A DNA stretch of 64,000 nucleotides from Streptomyces kronopolitis (GCF_014646275.1 NZ_BMND01000021.1:1-64000); one strand, 5' to 3'; shown: positions 26,374-35,469, counted from the first letter of the stretch. Notes: a model not told the origin generated them from the letters alone. A program made the numbers and translations.

Positions 26374-27711
26374 ATGTTTGTGCTAGGAGAGTATCGGATC
26401 GAAGGGCGGCGCGCATCGGAGATTGCCGCCAGTGTCGAGCGAGCCGTCGGTGCGGGCGAGCTCCAGCCGGGCGAAGTCCTGCCCCCGCTGAGGGAGCTGG
26501 CGGTCTACTTGGAGGTGAATCCCAATACGGTCGCGTCCGCTTACCGCACGCTCCGTGACCGCGGGGTGATCGAAACCGCGGGCCGCCGCGGCAGCCGGGT
26601 GCGCCCGCGGCCCGCGAGTGCACCGCGCGAGACCCTGCGGGTGGAGGCCCCGCCCGGGGTCCGGGACGCGTCCGACGGAAACCCCGACCCCGCCCTGCTG
26701 CCCCCGTTGGAGCGGGCCCTGGCCGAGGCCGCGGCCCACAGCGCGCGGCGCCCCGCGCTCTACGGCACGCCGGCCGTGGACGAGGAGCTGGCGGCGCTGG
26801 CGCGCGCGGCCTTCGCCGCGGACGGTGTGCCGGCGGGGCCGGTCGCCGTCACCAGCGGCTCGCTCGACGCCATCGAGCGGGTGCTCGCCGCCCATCTGCG
26901 GCCTGGTGACACGGTGGCGGTGGAGGATCCCGGATGGGGCAGTCTGCTGGATCTCATTCCGGCGCTCGGGCTGCGTCCCGCGCCGGTCGGGGTGGACGAC
27001 GAGGGGCCGCTGCCCGGGGAGTTGACGCGTGCCCTCCAGGAGGGCGCCCGTGCGGTCATCGTCACCGACCGGGCGCAGAACCCCACGGGTGCGGCCGTCA
27101 GCCGTGCCCGCGCCACCGAACTCCGCACCCTCCTGGCCGGGCAACCCGGCGTCCTCCTCATCGAGGACGACCATGGTCATGGCATCGTAGATCTCCCGCT
27201 CCATCCGCTCTCCGGCGTCACCGACCACTGGGCCCTGGTCCGGTCGACGGCGAAGGCGTACGGCCCGGATCTCCGCCTGGCGGTGCTCACCGGGGATGCC
27301 CTGACCGTCGACCGGGTGGCCGGCCGGCAGCGCCTCGGCCCCGGCTGGATCAGCCATCTCCTCCAGGACACGGTCACCCACCTGTGGCGGACGTCCGCGA
27401 TCGATCCGGCAGCGGTGGCAGGTGCGTACGACCGGCGGCGGGAGGGGCTGATACGGGCGCTGGCGGAGCGCGGAGTGCGCGCGCGGGGCCGCAGCGGAAT
27501 GAACGTCTGGGTGCAGGTCCCGGACGAGACCGGCGCGGTGTCCCGCCTCCTGCACGCCGGCTGGGCGGTGGCCCCCGGGGCGCGCTTCCGGCTGCACAGC
27601 CCGCCCGGTATCCGCATCACCGTCTCCTGCCTCTCCGACGATGACATCGTTCCTATGGCGGACGCCGTGGCCGCGGCGACTGGGCCGGGGGAGGCGCGGC
27701 GGTACGAGTGA
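26374..27711 (+). CDS. MocR-type regulator (GntR DNA-binding plus PLP aminotransferase-like domain)
   Basis: A 445-residue protein. The first 75 residues are a GntR winged helix (EIAASVERAVGAGELQPGEVLPPLRELA, NPNTVASAYRTLRDRGVIET). Residues 100-440 are a fold-type I aminotransferase domain with the PLP lysine in VRSTAKAYGPDLRLA. MocR regulators such as PdxR and GabR use PLP as an effector site. The divergent partner is a pyridoxamine-phosphate-oxidase-like gene, which fits a PLP- or vitamin B6-related response (inference). ATG 26374 or leaderless GTG 26380 may be the start. Confidence 0.88.
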   Translation: MFVLGEYRIEGRRASEIAASVERAVGAGELQPGEVLPPLRELAVYLEVNPNTVASAYRTLRDRGVIETAGRRGSRVRPRPASAPRETLRVEAPPGVRDASDGNPDPALLPPLERALAEAAAHSARRPALYGTPAVDEELAALARAAFAADGVPAGPVAVTSGSLDAIERVLAAHLRPGDTVAVEDPGWGSLLDLIPALGLRPAPVGVDDEGPLPGELTRALQEGARAVIVTDRAQNPTGAAVSRARATELRTLLAGQPGVLLIEDDHGHGIVDLPLHPLSGVTDHWALVRSTAKAYGPDLRLAVLTGDALTVDRVAGRQRLGPGWISHLLQDTVTHLWRTSAIDPAAVAGAYDRRREGLIRALAERGVRARGRSGMNVWVQVPDETGAVSRLLHAGWAVAPGARFRLHSPPGIRITVSCLSDDDIVPMADAVAAATGPGEARRYE

Positions 27712-28272
27712 CGCGGCGGTACGAATGAGGGGGAGCGGGGCAGGTGCTGGTCAGGGCCGGGGGGGGGGGCTGCCCGCCGTCGTGACGGGTTCTGTATCGG
27801 GGCGGTGGAAACCCTCGGACTTGGGGCGGGGTTGGTGCGGTGTCGGCGGAAACTCTGGGCGTGGGACGGGGGTTGGGGCGGCGAGAGGGTGTGTCGGGCG
27901 GGTCTTGCCGTCGTGGGCGGCTGGGTTTGCAGGAGTGGCGCAAGGAGGGGGTAGGAGTGGTGGGCCCGCGTCGCCCGCTTGTGTGGTGCGCTCCTGGGGC
28001 CCCGCACCCCCTGTGGCTTGCTCCCGGTCCTGCGCCTCTGGAACCCGTGTCAGGCGCCTTGCCCCTGCATCCTGGACCCTGCCCCCTCGTGTCCGGTGCC
28101 CTGCCCCCTCGTGTCCGGCGTCCTGCACCGTGGCGGTCGGTGCGTCGGTGTGGTCGGTTCGGTCGGCGTGTTCGGGGGTGCGTCGCCGCCGGTCGCGTGC
28201 CCCTGTCAGGCGTGTGCCTCTTGCGGGGGAGGTGCAAGGTGCAGCGCGTCCGATGCGGGGAGTCGGGGCGGG
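27712..28272. other. Convergent intergenic region with short tandem repeats
   Basis: A 561-bp stretch of G-rich then C-rich low-complexity sequence between convergent genes. It includes a 22-bp direct repeat present twice (28077-28098 and 28099-28120; CCCTGCCCCCTCGTGTCCGG plus TG or CG). Open frames here lack sensible composition, and I recognise no gene. Confidence 0.5.
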
Positions 28273-29358
28273 TCAGCCCGTCGTGGGGCCGGAGCGGGTG
28301 GACGGTGAGCGGCGGGTGCGGGGCTTGCTCTGGGTTAGGGCGGCGCCGGCCAGGATGATGAGGGCGCCGAGCGGGGTGTTCCAGCTCAGGTGTTCGTGCA
28401 GGAGCAGTACTCCGGCCGCGGTGGCGATGACGGGGACGAAGTAGGTGACCATCTGCGCGGTGGTGGGGCCGACCTCGTCGACCAGTCCGTACTGGAGGAG
28501 GAAAGCCAGGCCGGTGCCCAGCGCGCCGAGCGCGAAGACGGCGAGCAGCGGGAGGAGGGGGAGGCTGGTCGGAGCGGTCGTGAAGAGCGGTGTCAGCACG
28601 GCGAGTTGGGCGCCGGCCAGCAGCAGCTGGGCGCTGGACATCGCGAGGTGGGACTGCCCGCTGCCCGCCAGGGTGCGGCGGACGTAGATCCAGCCGATGG
28701 GGTAGCAGAGCGAGGCGCCCAGGGCCATCGCGGTGCCGGTTAGATCCGTGCCGGCGAAGCCCTGCCACGCGCCGAGCACGGTGAGCACGCCCAGGAATCC
28801 GATGCCCAGCCCCGCGACCCGGCGCCGGGTGGGCCGGTCCTCGGAGAGCGCGACCACCGACAGTGCCATGCCCCAGAGGGGGGACGTGGCGTTGCAGATC
28901 CCGGCCAGGGTGGAGGGGATGGTCAGCTCGGAGTACGCGAAGAGGGAGAACGGCAGCACGTTCAGGAAGAGTGCGGCGACGGCGAGATGGCCCCAGGTGC
29001 GCCCGGAGCGGGGGAGCCGCTCACGCCTGAGCGCGAGCATGGCCAGCAGCACCAGTGCGCCGAACACTACCCGGCCCAGGGTGACTTGCAGCGGCGCGAA
29101 GCCCTGGGTGCCCACCTTGATGAACAGGAAGCTGAAGCCCCAGATCAGCGAGAGCACCGCGAAACGGACCGGCCAGCCGAGAGCCCGACGGGCGGGCTTC
29201 GCGGCCGGTACGGATCCGGCGCTGCGGGGCACCGCGGTCGGAGTCGGAGCCGGAGTGGGTGTCGGTGTGGGGTGCCGGTCGGCGGTGGTCCCGGCGGACC
29301 CGGGCTGGGCGGTGGAAGGCGTGGCGGAGGCGGTGGGTGCGCCGGGAGTGGTGCTCAT
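28273..29358 (-). CDS. EamA/DMT-family transporter 3
   Basis: A 361-residue transporter. A Pro/Thr-rich N-terminal tail of about 55 residues precedes ten membrane helices in two EamA repeats (VRFAVLSLIWGFSFLFIKVG, then TLGRVVFGALVLL, and later YFVPVIATAAGVLLLHEHLSWNTPLGALIILAGAAL). The substrate is unknown. It is divergent from the LysR gene 75 bp away, a common arrangement in which the LysR protein controls the exporter. ATG 29358 is the start just before the hydrophilic tail. Confidence 0.88.
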   Translation of the reverse strand: MSTTPGAPTASATPSTAQPGSAGTTADRHPTPTPTPAPTPTAVPRSAGSVPAAKPARRALGWPVRFAVLSLIWGFSFLFIKVGTQGFAPLQVTLGRVVFGALVLLAMLALRRERLPRSGRTWGHLAVAALFLNVLPFSLFAYSELTIPSTLAGICNATSPLWGMALSVVALSEDRPTRRRVAGLGIGFLGVLTVLGAWQGFAGTDLTGTAMALGASLCYPIGWIYVRRTLAGSGQSHLAMSSAQLLLAGAQLAVLTPLFTTAPTSLPLLPLLAVFALGALGTGLAFLLQYGLVDEVGPTTAQMVTYFVPVIATAAGVLLLHEHLSWNTPLGALIILAGAALTQSKPRTRRSPSTRSGPTTG

Positions 29359-29391
29359 GGTGTCCACGATCGGGGGTGCAACTTCGTAGCA

Positions 29392-29432
29392 CAAGCGAGA
29401 ATTCTTGCCCGGTATCGCTTAGCATCGCTTAT
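29392..29432. promoter_or_regulatory. lysR/eamA divergent control region
   Basis: An inverted repeat CAAG-N8-CTTG lies at 29392-29407. A direct repeat ATCGCTTA occurs at 29414-29421 and 29425-29432. TAGCAT (29420-29425) ends 7 nt before ATG 29433 and fits a -10 box for a leaderless lysR mRNA. Confidence 0.45.
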
Positions 29433-30341
29433 ATGTTGAACCTTGATCGCCTGCGGACGCTGAGTGCGGTCGCCCGCCATGGCTCGGTGAGTGCGGCCGC
29501 TGACGGACTCCATGTGACGACCTCGGCCGTCTCCCAGCAGATCGCCAAGCTGGAGCGGGAGACCGGTCAGCCGCTGCTGGCGAAGAACGGGCGCGGGGTG
29601 CGGCTGACCGACGCCGGACGGCTGCTCGCCGACCACGCCACGCGCATCCTCTCCCAGGTCGAGCTGGCGCAGGCCGAGTTGGAGGCGCATCGCGGCCAGG
29701 CGGTGGGCGAGCTGCGGCTCGGCGCCTTCCCCACCGCGGCGCGGGGAGTCTTCCCGGCCGCGCTCGTCACGCTGGCCACCGAGCATCCCCAGCTGCGTGC
29801 GCGGCTGACGGAGATGGAGCCGGACGAATCGGTGCGCGGGGTGGTGCGCGGCGATCTCGATCTGGCGGTCGTCCTTGACTGGTACAACCGGCCGCTGTCG
29901 CTGCCCGAGGGGCTGGCCAAGGCGCCGCTGCTGGACGATCCGGCCGATGTGGCGATGCCGTCCACCCATCCGCTGGCCGGGCGGCAGTCCGTGGAGCTGG
30001 AGGACTTCGCGGACGATGAGTGGATCTCCTGGCCGCAGGGCGAGTTCTGCCACGACTGGCTGATGTTCACGCTGCGGAGCAAGGGGGTGGAGCCGCGTAT
30101 CGCGCACATGGCCGAGGAGCATCACACCCAGCTCGCGCTGATCGCGGCGGGGCTGGGGATCGCGGTGGCACCGCGGCTCGGGCGCGGGCCGGTGCCGGAG
30201 GGCGTGAGCGTGGTGCCCGTACGCCATACGATGCGCCGCCATGTCTATGCCATCTGGCGCGCGGATGCCGACCGCAGGCCGTCGATCCGGGCCGCGGTGG
30301 AGGCGCTCCGGGTGGCCGGCAAGAGGGTGGAGGGCTGCTGA
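29433..30341 (+). CDS. LysR-family transcriptional regulator
   Basis: A 302-residue LysR protein. The N-terminal winged helix is clear (LNLDRLRTLSAVARHGSVSAAADGLHVTTSAVSQQIAKLERETGQPLL, about 2-50). The effector domain is about 90-295. It is divergently placed to an EamA exporter, its probable target. ATG 29433 is supported by a -10 box 7 nt upstream and the lack of a ribosome-binding site. Confidence 0.9.
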   Translation: MLNLDRLRTLSAVARHGSVSAAADGLHVTTSAVSQQIAKLERETGQPLLAKNGRGVRLTDAGRLLADHATRILSQVELAQAELEAHRGQAVGELRLGAFPTAARGVFPAALVTLATEHPQLRARLTEMEPDESVRGVVRGDLDLAVVLDWYNRPLSLPEGLAKAPLLDDPADVAMPSTHPLAGRQSVELEDFADDEWISWPQGEFCHDWLMFTLRSKGVEPRIAHMAEEHHTQLALIAAGLGIAVAPRLGRGPVPEGVSVVPVRHTMRRHVYAIWRADADRRPSIRAAVEALRVAGKRVEGC

Positions 30342-30372
30342 GGCGGGAGTGGCGCCGGCCGCCGCAGGGGTT

Positions 30373-31863
30373 TCAGGCCGGTGGGGCGATGCCGCGGATG
30401 ACGCCGAGGTCGAGCAAATCCTGTGGGCGGATGCGGAGTTGGTCGGCGGTCTCATGGATCTGTGCCGGGTCGCGCTTGAGGATGGCCGCGGCCAGCTCCG
30501 GGGCGATCACGGAGAAGTAGCTGTCCGGGGTGGCCCAGAGCCGGTCCGGTGCGGCCAGCGCCAGTGCGCCGCCCGAACCGCCTTCCCCGATGAGCAGGGA
30601 CGTGACGGGCACCCGGGCGGTGGCCAGTGCGGCGAAGGCGTCGGCGATGGCCGCCCCGGCCCCGGCGCGCTCGGCCGCCGCGTCATTGGCGGCTCCCGGG
30701 GTGTCGATGAGGGTGAGGACCGGTATGCCCAGGCGGTCGGCGAACCGGATGAGGCGGGCGGCGGTGCGGAATCCGGCCGGACGGGTGGCCGTGCCGCACT
30801 GCGCGGCGAAGGCGATCGTGCGCCCCTGCTGGCGGCCGAATCCGCACCGCATGCCGGGGTCGACACCGCCGCAGCGGTCGCCGCTGATCTCCTGGCGGTC
30901 GTCGAAATAGGCCCGCAGATAGGCCTCGGCGCGCGGCCGCCGGGGCTCGCGGGCGCGGGCCACCGCACCCCACCCGCTCTCCGGCAGCCCCGGAACGCCA
31001 CGCGCGGATGGCAAGGGCGCCGGTGCCAACGCATCTTCTGCGCGTGACTCGCCCGACCCCGCTGCCCCGCCTGCCCCGCCTGCCCCGCACAGCAGGTGCA
31101 GCCAGTGCTGGAGCGTGGCGCGGAGCCGGTCGGGTGGGACCACGGCGTCGAGGTGTCCGGAGGCCAGCTGTCCCTCGGCGGAGTATGCGTAGGGGTCGGC
31201 GTCCGCGGGGCGTACCCGGGAGCCGGCGAAGCCTACCTGTGCCCCGGGGAGGGCGAGGATGACATCGGCGGCCGCGCCCAGGGTGGCCCAGCCGCCGCCG
31301 GTCGTCGGATCGCGCAGCACGGCGATCTGCGGCAGGCCCGCGGCGCGGTTGCGTGCCGACTGGGCTGCCACCCGCTGGAGTTGGGCCAGCGCGCGCATCC
31401 CCTCCTGCATCCGGCTGCCGCCCGTGGCGATCAGCGAGACGACGGGCAGCCCGCGCTCGCGTGCCAGGGTGTAGGCGGCCTCCAGGCGGTCGCCGGTGCG
31501 CTCGCCCAGGGAGCCGCCCAGATAGCGGAACTCGAAGGAGAGCACCACCGCTTGCGTGCCGCCCATCGTGGCCAGGGCGGTGACCACCGACTCGTGCTCG
31601 CCGGTCCGGGCGTGGGCGCGGGCCCGCATCTCGTCGTAGCCCCGCCAGCCGAGCGGGCCGTCCGGCGGGAATGCCGCCGCGGCCGGTGCGCGCGAGGCCG
31701 TGGCCGGTGAGCCGGGGCCCTCCGGATCGGTCAGCTCGGTGTACGCCTCCGAGACCGCGGCGATGGCTTGCCGGGCCGTCAGTCGTGTGCAGGGCAGGGG
31801 CGCGGCGGCCGGGCCGGCGCGCTCCGCGGCCTCGCCGCGCCCGTTGTCAGACACGGAGCTCAC
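30373..31863 (-). CDS. Fused biotin-dependent carboxyltransferase-like protein (AccD/AccA type)
   Basis: A 496-residue protein carrying both carboxyltransferase halves. The first (about 60-240) has an AccD-like crotonase core (QAVVLSFEFRYLGGSLGERTGDRLEAAYTLA, ATGGSRMQEGM, GGGWATLGAAADV). The second (about 310-490) is AccA-like (GRTIAFAAQ, GIPVLTLIDTPGA, LIGEGGSGGALALA). It would move a carboxyl group between biotin and an acyl-CoA. It overlaps the upstream malonyl-CoA synthetase gene by 17 bp (8 bp if GTG 31854 is used), so they are one operon devoted to malonyl-CoA or a related acyl-CoA. No biotin carrier gene is adjacent. Confidence 0.82.
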   Translation of the reverse strand: MSSVSDNGRGEAAERAGPAAAPLPCTRLTARQAIAAVSEAYTELTDPEGPGSPATASRAPAAAAFPPDGPLGWRGYDEMRARAHARTGEHESVVTALATMGGTQAVVLSFEFRYLGGSLGERTGDRLEAAYTLARERGLPVVSLIATGGSRMQEGMRALAQLQRVAAQSARNRAAGLPQIAVLRDPTTGGGWATLGAAADVILALPGAQVGFAGSRVRPADADPYAYSAEGQLASGHLDAVVPPDRLRATLQHWLHLLCGAGGAGGAAGSGESRAEDALAPAPLPSARGVPGLPESGWGAVARAREPRRPRAEAYLRAYFDDRQEISGDRCGGVDPGMRCGFGRQQGRTIAFAAQCGTATRPAGFRTAARLIRFADRLGIPVLTLIDTPGAANDAAAERAGAGAAIADAFAALATARVPVTSLLIGEGGSGGALALAAPDRLWATPDSYFSVIAPELAAAILKRDPAQIHETADQLRIRPQDLLDLGVIRGIAPPA

Positions 31864-33307
31864 GCTTCAGGATCTTGCCCATGTCATTGCGTGGCAGGGC
31901 GTCCAGGAAGTGCACGGTGCGCGGGCGCTTGTGCGGGGCCAGCTGGCGGGCGACATGCTCGGCGAGCTCCTCGCCGGAGGGCGTCGGCCCCGCGTCCGGC
32001 CCGGTGCGCGGCACGATCCAGGCGACGATCCGCTCGCCGAGATCCTCGTCCGGGGCGCCCGTGACGGCGGCCTCGGCGACCCCGGGGTGCGTCAGGAGCG
32101 CGTTCTCGATCTCGCCCGCGCCGATCTTGTAGCCGCCGCTCTTGATCAGGTCGGTCGCCTTGCGGCCCACGATGCGGTAGTTCCCGGCGGCGTCACGGGT
32201 CGCCATGTCGCCGGTGCGGAACCATCCGCCGTCGAAGGCCGCGGCGGTGGCATCCGGGCGGTTGAGGTACTCGACGAACAGGTTCGGGCCGCGGACCTGG
32301 ATCTCGCCGACGGTCTCCGCGTCGTCCGCCTCGATGGCCTGGCCCGCGTCGTCGACCAGGCGGACGTAGACCCCCGGCAGGGGCACCCCTACGGTGCCGA
32401 CGGCATCCGGGCCGTCCGCCCGCACGCTGGTGTTCATCAGCGTCTCCGTCATGCCGTAGCGCTCGATCACCCGACGGCCGCAGGCGGCCGTGATCCGTTC
32501 ATGATCGGTCCGGGGCAGCGCGGCCGAGCCGGAGACCAGCAGCCGGGCCCGGGCCAGCGCCTTGGCGAGCACCGGATCCTGCCCGGCCTCGGCGGCCAGG
32601 CGGTGGTACATCGTCGGCACGCCGAACAGCATGGTCCCCTCCGCGGACAGCTCCCGGGCGACCGCTTCGGTGCTGAAGCGCCCCAGGTGGTGGACGCTGC
32701 CGCCGCGGCGCAGCGGGCCGAGGATGCCGAGGATCAGGCCGTGGACATGGAAGAGCGGCAGGGCGTGGACCAGGACGTCGTCGGCGGTCCACTGCCAGGC
32801 GTCCTCCAGGGCGTCCAGCGTGTGGGCGAGGGCGCGCCGGGGGAGGACGACGCCCTTGGGCGGCCCGGTGGTGCCGGAGGTGTAGACGATCAAGGCCGGT
32901 GCCTCGTCGCCCGGTTCGGCCGGCAGCGGAGCCGGCCCCACTCCCGCGGGCGGCACGGCGGCCTCGATGTCGACACGGGGGAGCGCGGCGAGCGGCCCGG
33001 GCAGATCGGCGCCCGGCTCGGCCAGCACGAGCGAGGGCGCGCTGTCCGCCACGATGTGCGCCAGCTCGCTCTCGCCGATCTTCGGGTTCACCGGCACCGC
33101 GGCCACCCCCGCGAGCAGCGCGGCCACCGCACCGACCGAGGTCTCCAGGGTCGGCGTGGCCCACAGCGCGACACGGGTCTCGCCGGCGATCCGTTCGGCG
33201 AGCGCGCCCGCGACCGACGCCAGCTGCTGATGGCTCAGCGCGCGGTCGCCGAACCGCAGCGCGGGGGCGGGCGACGCATCGCGCAGCGCGGGGAAGAGCA
33301 CGTTCAC
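31847..33307 (-). CDS. matB: Malonyl-CoA synthetase MatB
   Basis: A 486-residue acyl-CoA synthetase very like the characterised Streptomyces coelicolor MatB, which ligates malonate or methylmalonate to CoA with ATP. It has YTSGTTGPPKG (about 162-172), ERYGMTETLMNTSVRADG, GWFRTGDMA and the catalytic lysine in RNDMGKILKREL near the C-terminus. GTG 33307 has AAGGAGAT upstream. It shares an operon with the downstream carboxyltransferase, and the same pair is found in S. coelicolor. Confidence 0.92.
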   Translation of the reverse strand: MNVLFPALRDASPAPALRFGDRALSHQQLASVAGALAERIAGETRVALWATPTLETSVGAVAALLAGVAAVPVNPKIGESELAHIVADSAPSLVLAEPGADLPGPLAALPRVDIEAAVPPAGVGPAPLPAEPGDEAPALIVYTSGTTGPPKGVVLPRRALAHTLDALEDAWQWTADDVLVHALPLFHVHGLILGILGPLRRGGSVHHLGRFSTEAVARELSAEGTMLFGVPTMYHRLAAEAGQDPVLAKALARARLLVSGSAALPRTDHERITAACGRRVIERYGMTETLMNTSVRADGPDAVGTVGVPLPGVYVRLVDDAGQAIEADDAETVGEIQVRGPNLFVEYLNRPDATAAAFDGGWFRTGDMATRDAAGNYRIVGRKATDLIKSGGYKIGAGEIENALLTHPGVAEAAVTGAPDEDLGERIVAWIVPRTGPDAGPTPSGEELAEHVARQLAPHKRPRTVHFLDALPRNDMGKILKRELRV

Positions 33308-33400
33308 CGGATCTCCTTCGTCCTCGTCGGCGCCCGGCCCGTCACGACCGGCCGTCCCGCCTCCGCACCCCTGCCGGCACGGATCGGGCTGACGGACACC

Positions 33401-33423
33401 ACTCTCGCAGAGACCACTGACAA
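33401..33423 (-). promoter_or_regulatory. Possible PafBC-type promoter motif upstream of matB
   Basis: On the minus strand TTGTCAGTG (33423-33415), 8 nt, then GAGAGT (33406-33401) resembles the damage-type motif seen before dinB and ung. The -10 part is poorer, and matB has no repair role, so this may be chance. Confidence 0.3.
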
Positions 33424-33557
33424 TGCGATCTGCGGAAGGAGATCAACTTCGGCGGGCGGGGCTTCCACCTGGCCCGTACCAGGCCGAGGCCCTCACCTGG
33501 CCGGGACCCGCACCTCATCGGCGCTCGCGCCTCGCCGAGGCCCGCGCGCCGGGGCAG

Positions 33558-34028
33558 TCACGCTCCCCCCGGGATCTTGGCGAAGTCCCATGACGCCACC
33601 GCCTCGGGCGTCAGACGCAGCCACGCGTGTCTGCCGTCGTGCGGCATCCGGGACATCCCGAAGTACTTCTCGGCGAAGAGTCGCTCCGGGGCGTCCAGTT
33701 CAGGGCAGTGCTCGCCGGTGCGCGGGGCCTCCCCGACGAAGTCCACCCGGCCGGTCAGCTCCACGCCGCGCAGCTCGCCGTACTCGTGCCCGTCGTCGAC
33801 GACCACCGCGATCCGCGGGTCCTTGCGCAGCTGTGCCCATCGCTTGCTGCGCGTGATCGAGTACAGCCACAGCGCGGTGCCGTCCCAGACGAACCACAGC
33901 GCCCCCACGTGCGGTGTGCCGTCCCCGCCGACCGTCGCGACCCGGCAGGTGCGCTGCGCCCCGAGGAACGCGTCGAGTTCGCCCCGCGTCATCATGATCC
34001 GGCGCCCGCGCCGCTGTGTGCCGGCCAT
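33558..34028 (-). CDS. Pyridoxamine 5'-phosphate oxidase-family / F420-type split-barrel protein
   Basis: A 156-residue split-barrel protein: TRGELDAFLGAQRTCRVATVGGDGTPHVGALWFVWDGTALWLYSI, then SKRWAQLRKDPRIAVVVDDGHEY and GVELTGRVDFVGE. This resembles PPOX-class, probably flavin- or F420-binding, reductases. The reaction is unknown. ATG 34028 is chosen for the GGAGGG upstream; longer forms would begin in apparently non-coding sequence. Confidence 0.84.
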   Translation of the reverse strand: MAGTQRRGRRIMMTRGELDAFLGAQRTCRVATVGGDGTPHVGALWFVWDGTALWLYSITRSKRWAQLRKDPRIAVVVDDGHEYGELRGVELTGRVDFVGEAPRTGEHCPELDAPERLFAEKYFGMSRMPHDGRHAWLRLTPEAVASWDFAKIPGGA

Positions 34029-34211
34029 CCGTCCCGCCCTCCGCCGTGTGCCCGCCCATGGGGCACTGCCCCGTTTCCCCGCACCCTGCACCCCATTGGC
34101 TGACTGGGTGTCAGGAATCATGCGGGGTCTTCCTGGTGTGCGCAATGCCCGCTACTCTCACCCGCCGTGAACGGGCCCGTCGGGGAACCGGATCCGCCAG
34201 AGGGGAATGCG

Positions 34212-34859
34212 ATGCCTTCGGACGCAGCGCGGCTCGCCGCGCAACTGGACCCGGCCTCGACGGTGCTGCTGACCGTCGAGTGCCAGCGCGGTGTGGTCGG
34301 CCCGGACGGCGCCCTGCCCGAACTGGCCGCGGCGGCCCGCGCGTCGGGGGCGCTGGCCAACGTGGCCCGGCTGGTGGCGGCCGCCCATGACACCGGCGTC
34401 CAGGTGCTGCACGCGATCGCCGAACGCCGTCCCGACGGCCGCGGCGCCAGCCGCAACGCCCGCCTCTTCCGGGCGGCGGAGCGGCTGCCCGTCCAGCAGC
34501 TCGCCGGATCCACGGCGGTACGGGTCGCCGATCCGATTCCCGTGACGGAGGACGACCTGGTGGTGCGCCGGCTGCACGGCCTCTCGCCGATCGCCGGCAC
34601 GGAGGTGGACGCGCTGCTGCGCAATGCCGGGTGCCGCACGCTCGTCGTCACCGGGGTGTCGGCGAATGTGGCGATCCCCAATGCCGTGTTCGACGCGGTC
34701 AACCTCGGCTACACGGCCGTGGTCCCCGGGGATGCCATCGCCGGGGTGCCCGCCGAATACACCGCCGTGATGCTCCGCAACACCCTCTCCCTGGTCGCCA
34801 CCGTCACCACCACGGAGGATGTCCTGACCAGCTGGCGACTACCGCGCCGCGACCGCTGA
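34212..34859 (+). CDS. Isochorismatase-like cysteine hydrolase-family protein lacking the catalytic triad
   Basis: A 215-residue isochorismatase-fold protein. The family triad Asp-Lys-Cys appears replaced: TVECQRG has Glu23 where Asp is expected, VVRRLHG has Arg (119/120) at the Lys position, and VTGVSANVAI has Ser150 in place of Cys. It may be inactive or have a changed chemistry. ATG 34212 has AGAGGGG upstream. A -10-like TACTCT at 34153-34158 would allow an alternative GTG 34167 start. Confidence 0.8.
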   Translation: MPSDAARLAAQLDPASTVLLTVECQRGVVGPDGALPELAAAARASGALANVARLVAAAHDTGVQVLHAIAERRPDGRGASRNARLFRAAERLPVQQLAGSTAVRVADPIPVTEDDLVVRRLHGLSPIAGTEVDALLRNAGCRTLVVTGVSANVAIPNAVFDAVNLGYTAVVPGDAIAGVPAEYTAVMLRNTLSLVATVTTTEDVLTSWRLPRRDR

Positions 34860-34932
34860 GCGGGACACTTCGGGGCGCCGTCAGCAGAAGCGGAAGCAGG
34901 AGCAGTGGGGCGGGAGGGGGACAGGAGACCGC

Positions 34933-35469
34933 GTGGACGCCATGCAGGCCCGGGCCATCGAGACCGGGAGGCTGCGCCTCGTGCCGCTCGCCGTGGAGCA
35001 CGCGGACGAGATGGCCGAGGTGCTCTCCGATCCGGCTCTTCACGCGTTCATCGGGGGTGTTCCGCACGCCGCACCGGCGTTGCGCTCACGGTACGCACGC
35101 CTGGTGGCCGGCTCGCCCGACCCCTCGCAGACGTGGTGGAACTGGGTGATCCGGGTCCGCGCGGAGCAGCGCCTGGCCGGGACGGTGCAGGCAACGGTCA
35201 CTGCCCAGGCGTGCGGTGAGGTGGCCGAGGTCGCCTGGGTGGTCGGGTCCGCGTGGCAAGGGCGCGGTATTGCCACCGAGGCGGCACGAGGGCTGGTCCG
35301 CGGGCTGCGGGAGCAGGGGGTGCGGGTGATCCGTGCCCACATTCATCCGGATCATCACGCGTCCGCCGCCGTTGCCGCCGCGGCCGGCCTGGCCCCTACC
35401 GGGCACCGGCACGAAGGCGAGATCAGGTGGGAGTCCCCGGCGGCGCGGTCACTCGTCGGCAGGGCCTGA
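34933..35469 (+). CDS. GNAT-family N-acetyltransferase
   Basis: A 178-residue GNAT protein. It shows IETGRLRLVPLAVEHADEMAEVLSD at the start and the acetyl-CoA pyrophosphate-binding pattern in VAWVVGSAWQGRGIATEAARGLV (Q-x-x-G-x-A, about 98-120). AHIHPDHHASAAVAAAAGL follows. It acetylates an amine or RimJ-type N-terminus; the substrate is unknown. GTG 34933 has AGGAG upstream. Confidence 0.87.
   Translation: MDAMQARAIETGRLRLVPLAVEHADEMAEVLSDPALHAFIGGVPHAAPALRSRYARLVAGSPDPSQTWWNWVIRVRAEQRLAGTVQATVTAQACGEVAEVAWVVGSAWQGRGIATEAARGLVRGLREQGVRVIRAHIHPDHHASAAVAAAAGLAPTGHRHEGEIRWESPAARSLVGRA

Noticed and set aside
28077..28120. Direct repeats as a possible CRISPR array
   Set aside because: There are only two immediately adjacent 22-bp copies with no spacers and no cas genes; it is a simple tandem duplication in low-complexity DNA.
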